64,000 bases of DNA from Roseburia sp. 499 (GTDB lineage Bacteria > Bacillota > Clostridia > Lachnospirales > Lachnospiraceae). Shown in pieces: positions 18,419 to 28,119 of the stretch. The stretch spans positions 1,736,001 to 1,800,000 of the forward strand of contig NZ_CP135164.1 of NCBI RefSeq assembly GCF_001940225.2, written 5' to 3'. How positions within the stretch are numbered: the first letter of the stretch is position 1; each line of letters begins with the position of its first letter. A program made the position numbers and the translations under genes. The notes under the pieces were generated by a model. That model made no database searches. It worked only from the letters and a program-made list of their open reading frames with translations, and had not been told where the DNA came from.

Positions 18419-19279
18419 TTATATCAAATTCTCAATTCCCTTACAAATTCGTTCTGCTACTTTTGTATTATTCATGGTATAAATATGTATTCCGTCTACA
18501 TCATGTGCCAGCAAATCCACAATCTGATTTACTGCATAAGCTATTCCCGCATCAAATAATGCATCTTTATCATTCTCATACTTATTCATCATACATTGAA
18601 ATTTTTCCGGTAAAGACGCACCACACAAAGTTACCATACGCTCTATTTGCGCCTTATTGATTACCGGCATAATTCCTGCTTCAATCGGAACATTGATTCC
18701 TGCCAACTTCGTCTTTTCCTGAAAAGAATAAAATATATTGTTATCAAAAAATAACTGGGAGATTAAATGGGTAGCACCAGCATCCACCTTCTCTTTTAAA
18801 TGCTGAATATCTGCTACAATACTTTCTGCCTCTGTATGGCCCTCCGGATAGCAGGCTCCACATACATCAAAATCTCCATGTGCCTTGATATATTTCACCA
18901 AATCAGTTGCATAATGAAATTCCTTCTTTGGTTCAATATCCGGATTGCGATCTCCACGTAATGCCAGAACATTCTCTATCTCATTTTCCTTTAACTCTGC
19001 TAAAAGTTCATCCATCTCATTTTTACTGTAATTAAGACATGTTAAATGGACGATAGGGGTAATTCCGTACTCCTGTTTAATCTTCTTCGCCAGTGCTATT
19101 GTTTTATTATTCGTAGCACTTCCTCCTGCTCCAAAAGTTACGCTAATAAAATCAGGATTCAATCTGCTCAAAATCTCTAAAGTTCCATCTATATTTTTTA
19201 ATTCCGTATCACGCTTTGGCGGAAATATTTCAAATGATATTACCGGTCTTTTTTCCCGAAACAAATTTTCTACTTTCAT
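18419..19279 (-). CDS. metF: Methylenetetrahydrofolate reductase
   Basis: FAD enzyme reducing 5,10-methylene-THF to 5-methyl-THF, the methyl donor for MetH (encoded at 25-27 kb). The N-terminus PVISFEIFPPKRD has the catalytic Glu in FEIFPP. Later come FGAGGSATNN, LRGDRNPD and ACYPEGHTEA, in family order. The start was set at the ATG at 19277-19279, which has AGGAG upstream and gives 287 residues, close to the family's 280-300; the longer frame is not supported. A promoter-like TATAAT lies near 19322. The upstream LysR gene is on the same strand, 111 bp away. Confidence 0.95.
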   Translation of the reverse strand: MKVENLFREKRPVISFEIFPPKRDTELKNIDGTLEILSRLNPDFISVTFGAGGSATNNKTIALAKKIKQEYGITPIVHLTCLNYSKNEMDELLAELKENEIENVLALRGDRNPDIEPKKEFHYATDLVKYIKAHGDFDVCGACYPEGHTEAESIVADIQHLKEKVDAGATHLISQLFFDNNIFYSFQEKTKLAGINVPIEAGIMPVINKAQIERMVTLCGASLPEKFQCMMNKYENDKDALFDAGIAYAVNQIVDLLAHDVDGIHIYTMNNTKVAERICKGIENLI

Positions 19280-19390
19280 ATTCTTCTCCTTTGCTCTGTT
19301 TCTCTCATTAACAAACATTATATCATTCTCTATAGCAATAAGGAATATCATAATTTTTATATCTAGTTATAGTTTTTGTCTATATCAATA

Positions 19391-20299
19391 TTATTCCATT
19401 GCAACAGCAGCTTTTAATTTTTCAATATACATCTCACCAAATCGACTAAGTGTGGCATTTTTATGAGTAACATACCCAATACACATCTGTTCTCCTTCCA
19501 CGTCCAATGGCAACGCTATAATATCCTTTCCATTCAATTCCTCACTGATAACACCACTACAAAGAGTATAACCGTTTAATCCAATTAACAGATTAAACAA
19601 TGTTGCTCTATCGCTAACCTTTATAGATTTCTTATGCGGCAGAGTACTTAGTATTTCTTCTGCAAAATAAAAAGAATTGTAATCTCCCTGTTCAAAAGAT
19701 AAACAAGGATAGTCTTCTAAATCCTCCAGTGTAATTTTCTTTTTCGTAACTAATGGATTATTTCTCCCCACGAACACATGTGGTTCTGCTGTAAACAGCT
19801 CCTGAAACTCCAGATTATTCTCCTTTAACATTTTTAGAATCACTTTGCGATTAAATTCATTCAAATACAAAATTCCTACTTCACTCGTAAGATTTTTTAC
19901 ATCTTCAATAATCTCATAAGTTCTTGTTTCCCGCAACATAAAATCATAATGTTCTGCATCATAAGCAGAAATCAAATCTACAAAGGCATTTACTGCAAAA
20001 GAATAATGTTGGGTAGAAACACTAAACTTTATTTTTGCCGGACTTTTTCCTAAATATTTTTCTTCCAACAACGATGCCTGCTCCACTACCTGTCTTGCAT
20101 ATCCCAAAAATTCTGCTCCGTCTGAAGATATGGTAATTCCTTTATTACTTCTTGTAAAAATACTGATTCCAATTTCCTTTTCCAATTCTTTCATTGCATT
20201 AGACAAACTTGGCTGTGAAATAAACAATTCCTTAGCCGCTTCGTTCATCGACTGGTTATCTGCCACTGTAATGGCATATTTTAACTGCTGTAATGTCAT
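19391..20299 (-). CDS. LysR-family transcriptional regulator
   Basis: A 302-residue regulator: N-terminal winged helix-turn-helix (MTLQQLKYAITVADNQSMNE, SQPSLSNAMKELEKEIG, FTRSNKGITIS) and a periplasmic-binding-protein-like effector domain (about 90-300). The start was moved to the ATG at 20297-20299; the longer frame adds 37 unsupported residues. It lies directly upstream of metF on the same strand. Some LysR regulators control sulfur and methionine genes, so metF is a candidate target, but this is inferred only from position. Confidence 0.9.
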   Translation of the reverse strand: MTLQQLKYAITVADNQSMNEAAKELFISQPSLSNAMKELEKEIGISIFTRSNKGITISSDGAEFLGYARQVVEQASLLEEKYLGKSPAKIKFSVSTQHYSFAVNAFVDLISAYDAEHYDFMLRETRTYEIIEDVKNLTSEVGILYLNEFNRKVILKMLKENNLEFQELFTAEPHVFVGRNNPLVTKKKITLEDLEDYPCLSFEQGDYNSFYFAEEILSTLPHKKSIKVSDRATLFNLLIGLNGYTLCSGVISEELNGKDIIALPLDVEGEQMCIGYVTHKNATLSRFGEMYIEKLKAAVAME

Positions 20300-20529
20300 A
20301 ACCCTGCTGCCTTCCTTTCTTTCTTGAATGACTGCTTTTTCAATTATACACCATTCTTTGCTTGGTCGCAATTTTATATAAACAAAGGAACTGCTCTGAT
20401 AAATTCTCATTGTTTATTCTCATATATCGCCCCCTGCTTTTCTCTCTTTTGATAGAGTCACCCTTGTTCTGATATCATTATGGCAGGAAAACCTTATTAT
20501 TTCTTCTAAAATTTCTTAAGTTTTCCCTA

Positions 20530-21420
20530 TTATTGATACTCCTTCATTGACACCGGTCCCTCCAGCACTTGTCTTCCAATATATATAAGATTATCCTTTC
20601 GTACCTCCATACTCCATTTTACCAATGATAGTTCTCCTCCTTCTAATTCTATCGCGGTAATGCATCTTGGATGAACACAGCTTCCATCATTAAAATAAAA
20701 CCCTTCTCCAGGTTTCGGAAATACCGGTCGATGTGTATGCCCTGCAATCAAAATTTTCTGATGTTCTTTCGCCCAATATTCCAGTTTCTTTTCTGTTTTC
20801 TCTTTTTTTCGATAGTTCTTTGCGGTACTGGTAGGATCGTTGCATCCCGCCAGTTCCAATCTTCGCCAAACATATCGCACCAGAAAACGAGTTACCTTCC
20901 ACAATGTATCATTCCAGAAGTCTCCCTGATGTCCATGAACCAAAAATATCTCCTGTCCATCACAATTATCCTTTAATCGAATCGCCTCTTGCACCTTCAT
21001 TCCCGGAAATAAATTGCGTTCTATTCCTTCGCTTTCGCAATAATAAGTATTACAAATCTTTCCTATAAATTCTTCCTGTTCCTTCTTCCTATCATGATTT
21101 CCATATATCATATAAAAACGATTTTCCCGATAGAATTCTGACATCAGCCAGAACTGATTGCTATGTGTTCGTACAATTTCTCCTATTTTCCGATTTTCCC
21201 ATAATTCATCGCCATCTCCCAGTTCAATATAGGTGAACTTGCGACGATAATAATACTGCAATGCTGCAAAAAACAAATTCTGATTAGGCTGAAAATTATC
21301 GCCCCAGTTTCCAATCCCTCTATGACAATCGCTCATAAAAACAAATCGACTGTTAGAATGAATCGGAAGACATGGGGCATTTTCATAAGCTTTCTCTAAT
21401 TTTTCCCAAGTTCTGTTCAT
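20530..21420 (-). CDS. Calcineurin-like metallophosphoesterase
   Basis: A 296-residue cytoplasmic metallophosphatase. All the metal-binding motifs are present in order: FMSDCHRG (D-x-H), ELGDGDELWE (GDxxD-like, with Asp ligands), YGNHDRK (GNHD), LVHGHQGD (H) and IAGHTHRPVF (GHTH). It overlaps the DUF4474 gene by 4 bp (ATGA), so the two are translationally coupled. The substrate is unknown; relatives include UDP-diacylglucosamine hydrolase-like and serine/threonine phosphatase-like enzymes. Confidence 0.9.
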   Translation of the reverse strand: MNRTWEKLEKAYENAPCLPIHSNSRFVFMSDCHRGIGNWGDNFQPNQNLFFAALQYYYRRKFTYIELGDGDELWENRKIGEIVRTHSNQFWLMSEFYRENRFYMIYGNHDRKKEQEEFIGKICNTYYCESEGIERNLFPGMKVQEAIRLKDNCDGQEIFLVHGHQGDFWNDTLWKVTRFLVRYVWRRLELAGCNDPTSTAKNYRKKEKTEKKLEYWAKEHQKILIAGHTHRPVFPKPGEGFYFNDGSCVHPRCITAIELEGGELSLVKWSMEVRKDNLIYIGRQVLEGPVSMKEYQ

Positions 21421-22313
21421 TTCCTGCCAGACCCGATTCTTCCCATTTTCAAAATCAATCGAAAAATTCCGGGGTATGCCTGCATCAGATAATCCAATTT
21501 ATCTATAGTTCGTTCAAAACATCTGGTTACTCTACAATATAACCTGCAATCATAGCGGTTCTGCCATTGTGCCAGCTTTTTACGGCATTTTCGCTTGGAC
21601 GGCTGTTTCGTCTTTGGTACTGCAAATCGAAATTCCACACGATTGCACCAGATATGAAGATTATCCGGCAAATATCCTGCACGGTAGCATCCTCGCACAA
21701 AGGCATCCAGCATATCTGAATCTGTAAAACTTATAGATACTTCCAACATTAATTCCCCCGGGTAAGAAAACTCGCCTAATCGAAATCCTGTAAGCCACCA
21801 ATGAACTTTTCCCTGCCGAAACAATTTCTTTCCGTTTTTCCACAAAGTAATATTCATAAGCAGTTGGTCTTTCTCCGATGCAGCATGATAAAAGACCTGT
21901 TCCGGCTCTTTCTCTGAAAGTTCCGCTGTATAAATTCCAACCTCTGCACCTGTGGTAATACCATACTGCCCTTTCCACAGTTCAATCAAAAACAAACGGT
22001 TATCGTATTCAAAATAAATTGGCTCACAATCAATCACCATATTCATAGACGGAGCCATTTCATCATATATTTTCCCGTATCCCATTTTTCTTTGCCATGC
22101 ATTCTCTAAGGAATAAAAAATGTCCTTTTGTAAATCATAGGCAAATCCAAATCCTTTTAATGCATCATTGATATCTCTTAATTTTTCCTCATCACTTCTA
22201 CACTTTACACTGTGTTTTGCCTTTTTGTGACGATGGTATCGAAGACAACAAATAATAACCATCAACAAAATCACCAGTGCAATACATCCACAAATAATAT
22301 ATTCGATATTCAT
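21417..22313 (-). CDS. DUF4474 domain protein, membrane anchored
   Basis: A 298-residue protein with one N-terminal transmembrane helix (about 5-25: YIICGCIALVILLMVIICCL) followed by a basic stretch and a globular domain. The sequence GFAYDLQKDIFYSLENAWQR, the repeated YGKIYDE and the FLIELWKGQYGITTGAEVG block match what I recall of the Clostridia-specific DUF4474 family. Function is unknown. It is coupled to the metallophosphoesterase downstream and starts 64 bp after the P-type ATPase stop, so all three may share the Mn-riboswitch transcript. Confidence 0.72.
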   Translation of the reverse strand: MNIEYIICGCIALVILLMVIICCLRYHRHKKAKHSVKCRSDEEKLRDINDALKGFGFAYDLQKDIFYSLENAWQRKMGYGKIYDEMAPSMNMVIDCEPIYFEYDNRLFLIELWKGQYGITTGAEVGIYTAELSEKEPEQVFYHAASEKDQLLMNITLWKNGKKLFRQGKVHWWLTGFRLGEFSYPGELMLEVSISFTDSDMLDAFVRGCYRAGYLPDNLHIWCNRVEFRFAVPKTKQPSKRKCRKKLAQWQNRYDCRLYCRVTRCFERTIDKLDYLMQAYPGIFRLILKMGRIGSGRK

Positions 22314-22377
22314 ATCCTCTCCATCCCTTCTGTTCTATCACTATTAATATATTCAGAAGGGACTAGAGAGTTCGTTT

Positions 22378-24870
22378 TTAAGACTTCCTATGTAACTTTT
22401 CTCTTATCCATCGAATCAACTGATTTTCAAAAAAACTTAACAAACTGAATCCATAAATCATCAGGATTCCAACACCAGTAATTCCTGTAGTCTGAAAGAG
22501 ACTTTCAAAAACCGGAATCAGAAGCACCAGATTCAGCAATACAAATCCAATCATAAATGCTCCATTCATATAGGTATTATTCCACATCTTTCCACTGCCT
22601 AATACCGGCTGTTTTCCTTTGCAGGTATATCCATGCAAAAGTCTGGAAAGACAGAGCACACCAAAAGCATAGACACTAGCTCCTCCTATGATAAACGCTG
22701 CCATAGTATTCACCGCAATGACAGTTCCTTCTATCAGAATATTTCTCATAAAAGCCTTTGTCATAATTCCTTCCTTAGCAGGTCTTGGTTTCTCCTTCAT
22801 TACCTCTCTGGAATGAGGTTCCATTCCAAGAGCTACCGCTGGTAACGAGTCTGTTAATAAATTAATAAACAATAAATGTACCGGTGCAAACGGAAGCGAC
22901 ATTCCTGCCAGACAGGCAGCAAGCACGCTGAGAATTCCTGCCATATTTCCTGACAAAAGAAATCCAATAGACTTTTTGATATTTTCATAAATATTTCTTC
23001 CGCTCTCTACTGCCTTTACGATTGTTGCGAAGTTATCATCTGCTAAAATCATATCGGAAGCTTCCTTCGCTGCCTCTGTACCGGATTTTCCCATGGCTAC
23101 TCCCACGTCTGCCTTTTTTAATGCCGGTGCATCATTGACACCGTCTCCGGTCATTGACGTAATCATGCCAAGCTTTTGCCACGCCCGTACAATGCGAATC
23201 TTATGTTCCGGGGAAACTCTGGCATATACCCTGGTGGTCTTTACCTTTTCCATCAGCTCCTCATCACTGATTTTCTCGAGTTCTGTTCCTGTCATTACCC
23301 CTTGTGGATCTCCATCACGCAAAATTCCAATTTCTTTTGCAATGGCTGCTGCAGTCTGCGGATGATCTCCGGTAATCATAACTGTTTTGATGCCTGCCTG
23401 TGTACAAAGAGTTACTGCCTCTTTTGATTCCTCTCTTGGTGGATCTGCCATAGCCATTATTCCTAAGAAGCATAAATTTTCCTCCTGCATTTTTCCATCC
23501 TTCGCTTTTCGCGCTGCAAAGGCAAGTACACGAAGTCCTTTTTCAGAAAATCCCTGATTGGTTTCCTGAATCTTTTCTATATCATGCTGCGTTATGCTTC
23601 TTACTTCTCCCTTTTCCAATACCAAGGTCAAACGACTCAACAGTACATCTGCCGCACCTTTCGTAATCGTAAAGTCCTCTGCGCCTTCCTGACTGCACAA
23701 TACAGTCATCAATTTTCGTTCAGAATCAAAGGGAATAGATGATATTCTTGCAAATTGCTTTCGCACCTGTTCCACACTTCCTGCCTCTTTTTTCTCTGCA
23801 AAGCTTAACAAAGCGGTCTCCGTAGGGTCTCCTATCTGTTTTTCTCCTTCTATTACCGCATCATTACAAAGGATGCCTGCGTACATCAGAGTTTCCTTCT
23901 CTTGGCAGTCAAATGTAAATCTTCCGGTTACTGTCATCCTATTCTGTGTTAATGTTCCGGTCTTATCCGTACAAATCACCGATACACTCCCCAGACTTTC
24001 TACAGATGCCAATTTACGCACAATGGCATTCTCTTTTGCCATCTTTCTAGTGCAAAATGCCAGTACAATCGTAACAATAGAACTTAACGCCTCCGGAATC
24101 GCTGCTACGGCAAGAGCTACGGCAAATAAAAATGCATCCGGTAAGTTTTCCCCCTGCCATGCACTGACACCAAAGACCAACGCACAAATTCCCATTATAA
24201 CAAAGGAAAGTTTTTTCCCAAAATCGTCCAGACTTATCTGCAAAGGTGTTTTCTTCTCTTCTGCTGTTTGAACCAGATTAGCAATTTTCCCCACCTCTGT
24301 ATCCATTCCGGTTCGGATTACCTCATATTTTCCTCTTCCTGTATTTACAATACATCCAGAGTAAACCATAGATTTTTCTACGTCCTTCGCACTTTTTTCC
24401 ACACCAATACTTTCTCCGGTAAGGGCACTTTCATTTACTGTAACTGCCTCTGCTTCTATCAAAATTCCATCGGCACACAATGCATCCCCTGCCTCAAATA
24501 AAACAATATCTCCCGGTACCAGTTCTCTTCCTTTTATTACAGTTACCGTTTCATCTCGCATTGCTTTTACACAAGGACTTGTAAGTTTTTTTAAGCCTTC
24601 CAGAGACTGCTCTGCCTTTTTCTGCTGCACCGTTCCCAAAACAGCATTCATAATAATTACCGACAATATTACCAATGCACTTTCTAAATCTCCTAACATC
24701 AAAGAAATAATAGATGCTACAATCAAAAGTCCTACCAAAAAATCTTTGAACTGTAACAAAAAAATTACCACGACACTTTGTTTTTTCTTTTCCGCCAACT
24801 CATTATAACCATATTCCTTTAGCCTTTCTTGAGCCTCCAACGTAGAAAGCCCTTTTCTTTTTTCTTTCAT
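22378..24870 (-). CDS. Cation-transporting P-type ATPase, probable Mn2+ or Ca2+ exporter
   Basis: An 830-residue P2-type ATPase: actuator motif LTGES, phosphorylation motif ICDKTGTLT-type (VICTDKTGTLTQNR), nucleotide-binding MITGDHP, and hinge MTGDGVNDAP. Membrane motif M4 reads AIPEALSSIVTIVLA and M6 reads NLLTDSLPAVALGMEP, so two cation-liganding positions (Glu in M4, Asn/Asp in M6) are kept. By sequence it would be called a Ca2+ ATPase. The yybP-ykoY riboswitch upstream, which senses Mn2+, argues that it exports Mn2+ (inference from regulation). The ATG at 24870 has AAGGAGG 7 bp upstream. Confidence 0.92.
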   Translation of the reverse strand: MKEKRKGLSTLEAQERLKEYGYNELAEKKKQSVVVIFLLQFKDFLVGLLIVASIISLMLGDLESALVILSVIIMNAVLGTVQQKKAEQSLEGLKKLTSPCVKAMRDETVTVIKGRELVPGDIVLFEAGDALCADGILIEAEAVTVNESALTGESIGVEKSAKDVEKSMVYSGCIVNTGRGKYEVIRTGMDTEVGKIANLVQTAEEKKTPLQISLDDFGKKLSFVIMGICALVFGVSAWQGENLPDAFLFAVALAVAAIPEALSSIVTIVLAFCTRKMAKENAIVRKLASVESLGSVSVICTDKTGTLTQNRMTVTGRFTFDCQEKETLMYAGILCNDAVIEGEKQIGDPTETALLSFAEKKEAGSVEQVRKQFARISSIPFDSERKLMTVLCSQEGAEDFTITKGAADVLLSRLTLVLEKGEVRSITQHDIEKIQETNQGFSEKGLRVLAFAARKAKDGKMQEENLCFLGIMAMADPPREESKEAVTLCTQAGIKTVMITGDHPQTAAAIAKEIGILRDGDPQGVMTGTELEKISDEELMEKVKTTRVYARVSPEHKIRIVRAWQKLGMITSMTGDGVNDAPALKKADVGVAMGKSGTEAAKEASDMILADDNFATIVKAVESGRNIYENIKKSIGFLLSGNMAGILSVLAACLAGMSLPFAPVHLLFINLLTDSLPAVALGMEPHSREVMKEKPRPAKEGIMTKAFMRNILIEGTVIAVNTMAAFIIGGASVYAFGVLCLSRLLHGYTCKGKQPVLGSGKMWNNTYMNGAFMIGFVLLNLVLLIPVFESLFQTTGITGVGILMIYGFSLLSFFENQLIRWIREKLHRKS

Positions 24871-24896
24871 TCTGTTCCTCCTTCATAATTATGCAC

Positions 24897-24955
24897 AAAA
24901 AAGCAGCGAGGCTTTTTTGTAACATGTTTTTTGTCACAAAAAAGTCTCGCTGCTT
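24897..24955 (-). terminator. Riboswitch expression-platform terminator
   Basis: On the minus strand AAGCAGCGAGACTTTTTTGT pairs with ACAAAAAAGCCTCGCTGCTT, followed by TTTTTTG, 27 bp before the ATPase start. It lies between aptamer and gene, so it is the probable regulated terminator of the Mn2+ riboswitch. It would also stop any read-through from metH. Confidence 0.85.
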
Positions 24956-25030
24956 ACGTTGTTTACCGGATTCCTCGAATCGTATTGACGATAAAACACA
25001 AGCCTTTGGCTCCAGCTACTCCCTTTTTCT
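24956..25030 (-). ncRNA. yybP-ykoY (Mn2+) riboswitch aptamer
   Basis: The minus-strand leader begins AAAAAGGGAGTAGCTGGAGC and later contains ATCGTCAATACGATTCGAGG. The GGGAGUAGC box and the GUCA-UACG element are the conserved features of the yybP-ykoY motif, established as a Mn2+-sensing riboswitch. The order promoter (25037-25065), aptamer, long terminator hairpin, GGAGG and P-type ATPase start is the classic arrangement. In studied examples Mn2+ binding favours antitermination and switches on export. Boundaries are approximate. Confidence 0.85.
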
Positions 25031-25036
25031 GTTTTT

Positions 25037-25065
25037 ATTATATCTGACTCAATCATCAGACACAA
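25037..25065 (-). promoter_or_regulatory. Promoter of riboswitch-ATPase transcript
   Basis: On the minus strand TTGTGT (25060-25065), 17 bp, TATAAT (25037-25042). Transcription would start around 25030, just before the aptamer. Confidence 0.75.
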
Positions 25066-25083
25066 GTTAAGATACTGTAAAGA

Positions 25084-27465
25084 TTATGCCTCAAATAATT
25101 CATTTGCATATCGTACAGAGCCCATAGCATCCTTAGAATAGAAGTCTGCGCCTATCATATCTGCATAAGTCTGAGTCAGAACAGCCCCTCCTACCATTAC
25201 CTTACACTCCGGCACTTCTTCCTTTAACATCTTTATGGTCGTTTCCATATTCACTACCGTGGTAGTCATCAACGCACTTAATCCCACCAGCTTTACATTG
25301 TTTTCTTTTACAGCTTCTACTACTGTTTCCGGTGGAACATCCTTACCTAGGTCTATCACATTAAATCCATAATTTTCCAGTAATACCTTTACAATATTTT
25401 TTCCAATATCATGAATATCACCTTTTACAGTAGCAATAACAATAGTTCCCTTAGAAGCCGAAGCATCTCCCTTTGCCTGTAAAAATTCTTTGATTGCATC
25501 AAATCCTGCCTTTGCTGCATCAGCACTCATTAATAACTGTGGCAGGAATACAGTCTTTTTCTCAAATCCCTGACCCACTTTGTCTAATGCAGGTATCAGC
25601 TCTTCATCAATCACTGCCAAAGGTTCTCTGGTTTCTAATTCCTTCTTTGCCGCCTGATATGCACTGTCAATCAAACCTCTTACTACCGCATCGTAAAGAG
25701 TTACTTCCTTTTTATCTGCTGCCTTTTTGGGTGCATCTGCCTGCTGTGAATAAATATTGATATAATCCGTACACTGAGTATCACTGCCATTCAATGCACA
25801 ATAGGAATGATATGCTGCCATCATTTTCTCACTGTTTGGATTGATAATTCCGGCACTTAATCCACGGGATAATGCAATGGTATAAAATGCTGTATTTACC
25901 AATTCACGCTGCGGCAATCCAAAGGATACATTAGATACTCCAAGTGTCGTATGCACTCCCAAAGTATTCCGCACATAGTCCAAAGCATCTAACGTTATCT
26001 TGGCATTCTCCTGTCCGGTACTAATGGTCATACACAAGGTATCCATCAACAAATCCTTTTTCTGGATACCATAGCGCTCTGCTTCCGCAATGATGCGCTT
26101 TGCAATCTCAATTCTTCCCTCAGCAGTCTCCGGAATTCCGTTCTCATCCAGAGTAAGACATACTACCATTCCGCCATACTTTGCCACCAATGGGAAAACT
26201 GCATCCATAGACTCCTGTTTTCCGTTGACTGAGTTAATAAGTGGTTTTCCATTATACAGGCGCATTCCCTGTTCCATAGCCTCCATATCTGAGGTGTCTA
26301 TCTGCAACGGCAAATCTGTAATTCCCTGAAGTCCTGTCAATACTGACTTCATCATAGCTACCTCATCGATTTCCGGCAATCCCACATTAACATCCAAAAT
26401 ATGTGCTCCCATATCCTGCTGTGCCAGTGCCTCTTTATAAATGTATTCTAAATCATTTTCCCGCAACGCTTGTTTTAATCTAGACTTTCCGGTTGGGTTA
26501 ATACGCTCGCCAATAATCTTTGGTCTGCTATCTAATACAACTGCATGGGTATAGGATGATACTACAGAACGTCCCTTATCTGTAATCTCTAATGGTTTCT
26601 TTCCCTTACATTTTTCTACCAGTGCCTTAATATGTGCCGGTGTGGTTCCACAACATCCACCCATCACAGAAATTCCCTCATCTGCAATTTCAGTCATAAT
26701 ACTTGCAAATTCCTCTGGTCCTACATGGAAACAAGTCTTTCCATCTACCACTACCGGAAGTCCTGCATTGGGATTTACCACAATTGGAAGAGAACATACT
26801 TCCCGTAACTTTGGAAGAAATTCCTTCATAACATCAGGACCAAATCCACAGTTCAGACCTATGGCATCTACACGAAGTCCCTCTAACATGGCCACAGCGG
26901 CTTCCATATCTGCTCCGGTCAAAAGTTTCCCACCTTCATCAAATACCATAGTAACAACGATAGGTAGATTTGTATTTTCCTTTGCTGCCAACACTGCTGC
27001 CTTAATCTCGTAAGTATCATTCATCGTCTCAATAAGACACAGATCGGCGCCTGCCTGTTCGCCGGCAATACATACCGGCTTAAATGCTTCATATGCCTCT
27101 TCAAAAGGCAAATCTCCTAATGGTTCTAACAGCTTTCCCAGAGAGCCAATATCCAATGCCGTATATGCCTTTTTACCGGTTTCCTGAATTGCTCTTTTTA
27201 CCAATTCAATTCCTTTTTTCGTCAGTTCCTCACAAGTAAACCCGGTGCCTTCCATTTTAAACGGATTAATGCCAAAGGTATTTGCCTTTACAATATCACA
27301 TCCAGCCTCCAAATATTGCTTATGCACATCTAATATTACCTCCTCATGAGTCATATTCCAAAGTTCCGGTATCTCTCCTGTTTGTAATCCTCGTGCCTGA
27401 AGCATGGTTCCCATTGCTCCATCAAAAAATAAAATTTCTTTTCCTAAACGTTCTTTCAATTCCAT
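25084..27465 (-). CDS. metH: Cobalamin-dependent methionine synthase (short form)
   Basis: Transfers the methyl group of 5-methyl-THF to homocysteine by way of methylcobalamin. Domains in order: homocysteine-binding barrel (about 1-290) with the zinc ligands in LNCGFG and GGCCGTTP; pterin-binding barrel (about 310-570, GERINPTGKSR, QDMGAHILDVNVG); cobalamin cap (about 590-660); and B12 domain (about 665-793) with DIHDIGKNIV, where the His is the lower axial ligand. At 793 residues it lacks the C-terminal reactivation domain of the roughly 1200-residue E. coli enzyme; that role is probably filled by the next gene upstream (27475-28119). Confidence 0.95.
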   Translation of the reverse strand: MELKERLGKEILFFDGAMGTMLQARGLQTGEIPELWNMTHEEVILDVHKQYLEAGCDIVKANTFGINPFKMEGTGFTCEELTKKGIELVKRAIQETGKKAYTALDIGSLGKLLEPLGDLPFEEAYEAFKPVCIAGEQAGADLCLIETMNDTYEIKAAVLAAKENTNLPIVVTMVFDEGGKLLTGADMEAAVAMLEGLRVDAIGLNCGFGPDVMKEFLPKLREVCSLPIVVNPNAGLPVVVDGKTCFHVGPEEFASIMTEIADEGISVMGGCCGTTPAHIKALVEKCKGKKPLEITDKGRSVVSSYTHAVVLDSRPKIIGERINPTGKSRLKQALRENDLEYIYKEALAQQDMGAHILDVNVGLPEIDEVAMMKSVLTGLQGITDLPLQIDTSDMEAMEQGMRLYNGKPLINSVNGKQESMDAVFPLVAKYGGMVVCLTLDENGIPETAEGRIEIAKRIIAEAERYGIQKKDLLMDTLCMTISTGQENAKITLDALDYVRNTLGVHTTLGVSNVSFGLPQRELVNTAFYTIALSRGLSAGIINPNSEKMMAAYHSYCALNGSDTQCTDYINIYSQQADAPKKAADKKEVTLYDAVVRGLIDSAYQAAKKELETREPLAVIDEELIPALDKVGQGFEKKTVFLPQLLMSADAAKAGFDAIKEFLQAKGDASASKGTIVIATVKGDIHDIGKNIVKVLLENYGFNVIDLGKDVPPETVVEAVKENNVKLVGLSALMTTTVVNMETTIKMLKEEVPECKVMVGGAVLTQTYADMIGADFYSKDAMGSVRYANELFEA

Positions 27466-27474
27466 ATGCTTCCT

Positions 27475-28119
27475 CTATTCCTCCCTAAACTCACAATCGG
27501 TCTTCTCACATCTACTACAATTTTTTTGATGGCAGGACTGATACTTTTCTGTGGTAAGACCTATCACTGCTGTTACTGATTTGGTGGGCATCATAAGATT
27601 CCCTTCTGTCAATGTAATTCCAATTCGCTTGCTACATTCCAACATCTGAAATATATCTTTCTGACATTCCAAAGGAAAATCTCCGTATCCCGGACTAAAT
27701 CGTGGGCGCAAATACAATCCACGACTTTCTGCACTTTTTCGTATCTCATCCTCTACTTCATCTACATAATTTTCTATCGCAGAAGCCCCTGCTGCCTGAA
27801 CTACCGTAGCCTTTGCCATATTAACGACAGAATATTTTTTAATCATCAAATCGGCTGCTCGTCCAATGGTTGCTGCTAAAATAACTGCTCTTTCACAACC
27901 CTGAAGATTCTTAGCAAGGTGATTGCTGACTACTGTATATTGCCCTATTCTCACCTGATTTTCAACTACTTTGCAATCATATTCGCGATACACGCTCTTA
28001 GGAAGGCTGTCTCGCTCTAGTTCCGCTGTTACTTCCTCTATCATTTTCTCTGTCTGCTCATCCAGCTGACTGCCCCGATATCCCAGATAACGCAGTGTTT
28101 CTTTTCTATCTACCTTCAT
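27475..28119 (-). CDS. Methionine synthase activation-domain family protein
   Basis: A 214-residue stand-alone protein similar to the MetH reactivation domain, with the characteristic RPRFSPGYGDFPLECQ block near the middle and a Cys-rich C-terminus (CHQKNCSRCEKTDC). In MetH this domain binds SAM and supports reductive reactivation of oxidised cobalamin. It sits 9 bp upstream of a metH that lacks the domain, so the function is supplied in trans. The Cys cluster could bind a metal or iron-sulfur centre (inference). The start was set at the ATG at 28117-28119 (CAGGAAAG upstream), 9 residues into the longer frame. Confidence 0.88.
   Translation of the reverse strand: MKVDRKETLRYLGYRGSQLDEQTEKMIEEVTAELERDSLPKSVYREYDCKVVENQVRIGQYTVVSNHLAKNLQGCERAVILAATIGRAADLMIKKYSVVNMAKATVVQAAGASAIENYVDEVEDEIRKSAESRGLYLRPRFSPGYGDFPLECQKDIFQMLECSKRIGITLTEGNLMMPTKSVTAVIGLTTEKYQSCHQKNCSRCEKTDCEFREE

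Noticed and set aside
19280..19390. A SAM or T-box riboswitch in front of metF
   Set aside because: The 111-bp leader has a TATAAT and a ribosome site but no conserved S-box or T-box core elements. The region upstream of the metH activation gene was also examined and shows none.
22378..24870. Calling the ATPase a calcium pump outright
   Set aside because: The cation motifs are compatible with Ca2+, but the Mn2+ riboswitch in its leader makes manganese at least as likely, so the substrate was left open.
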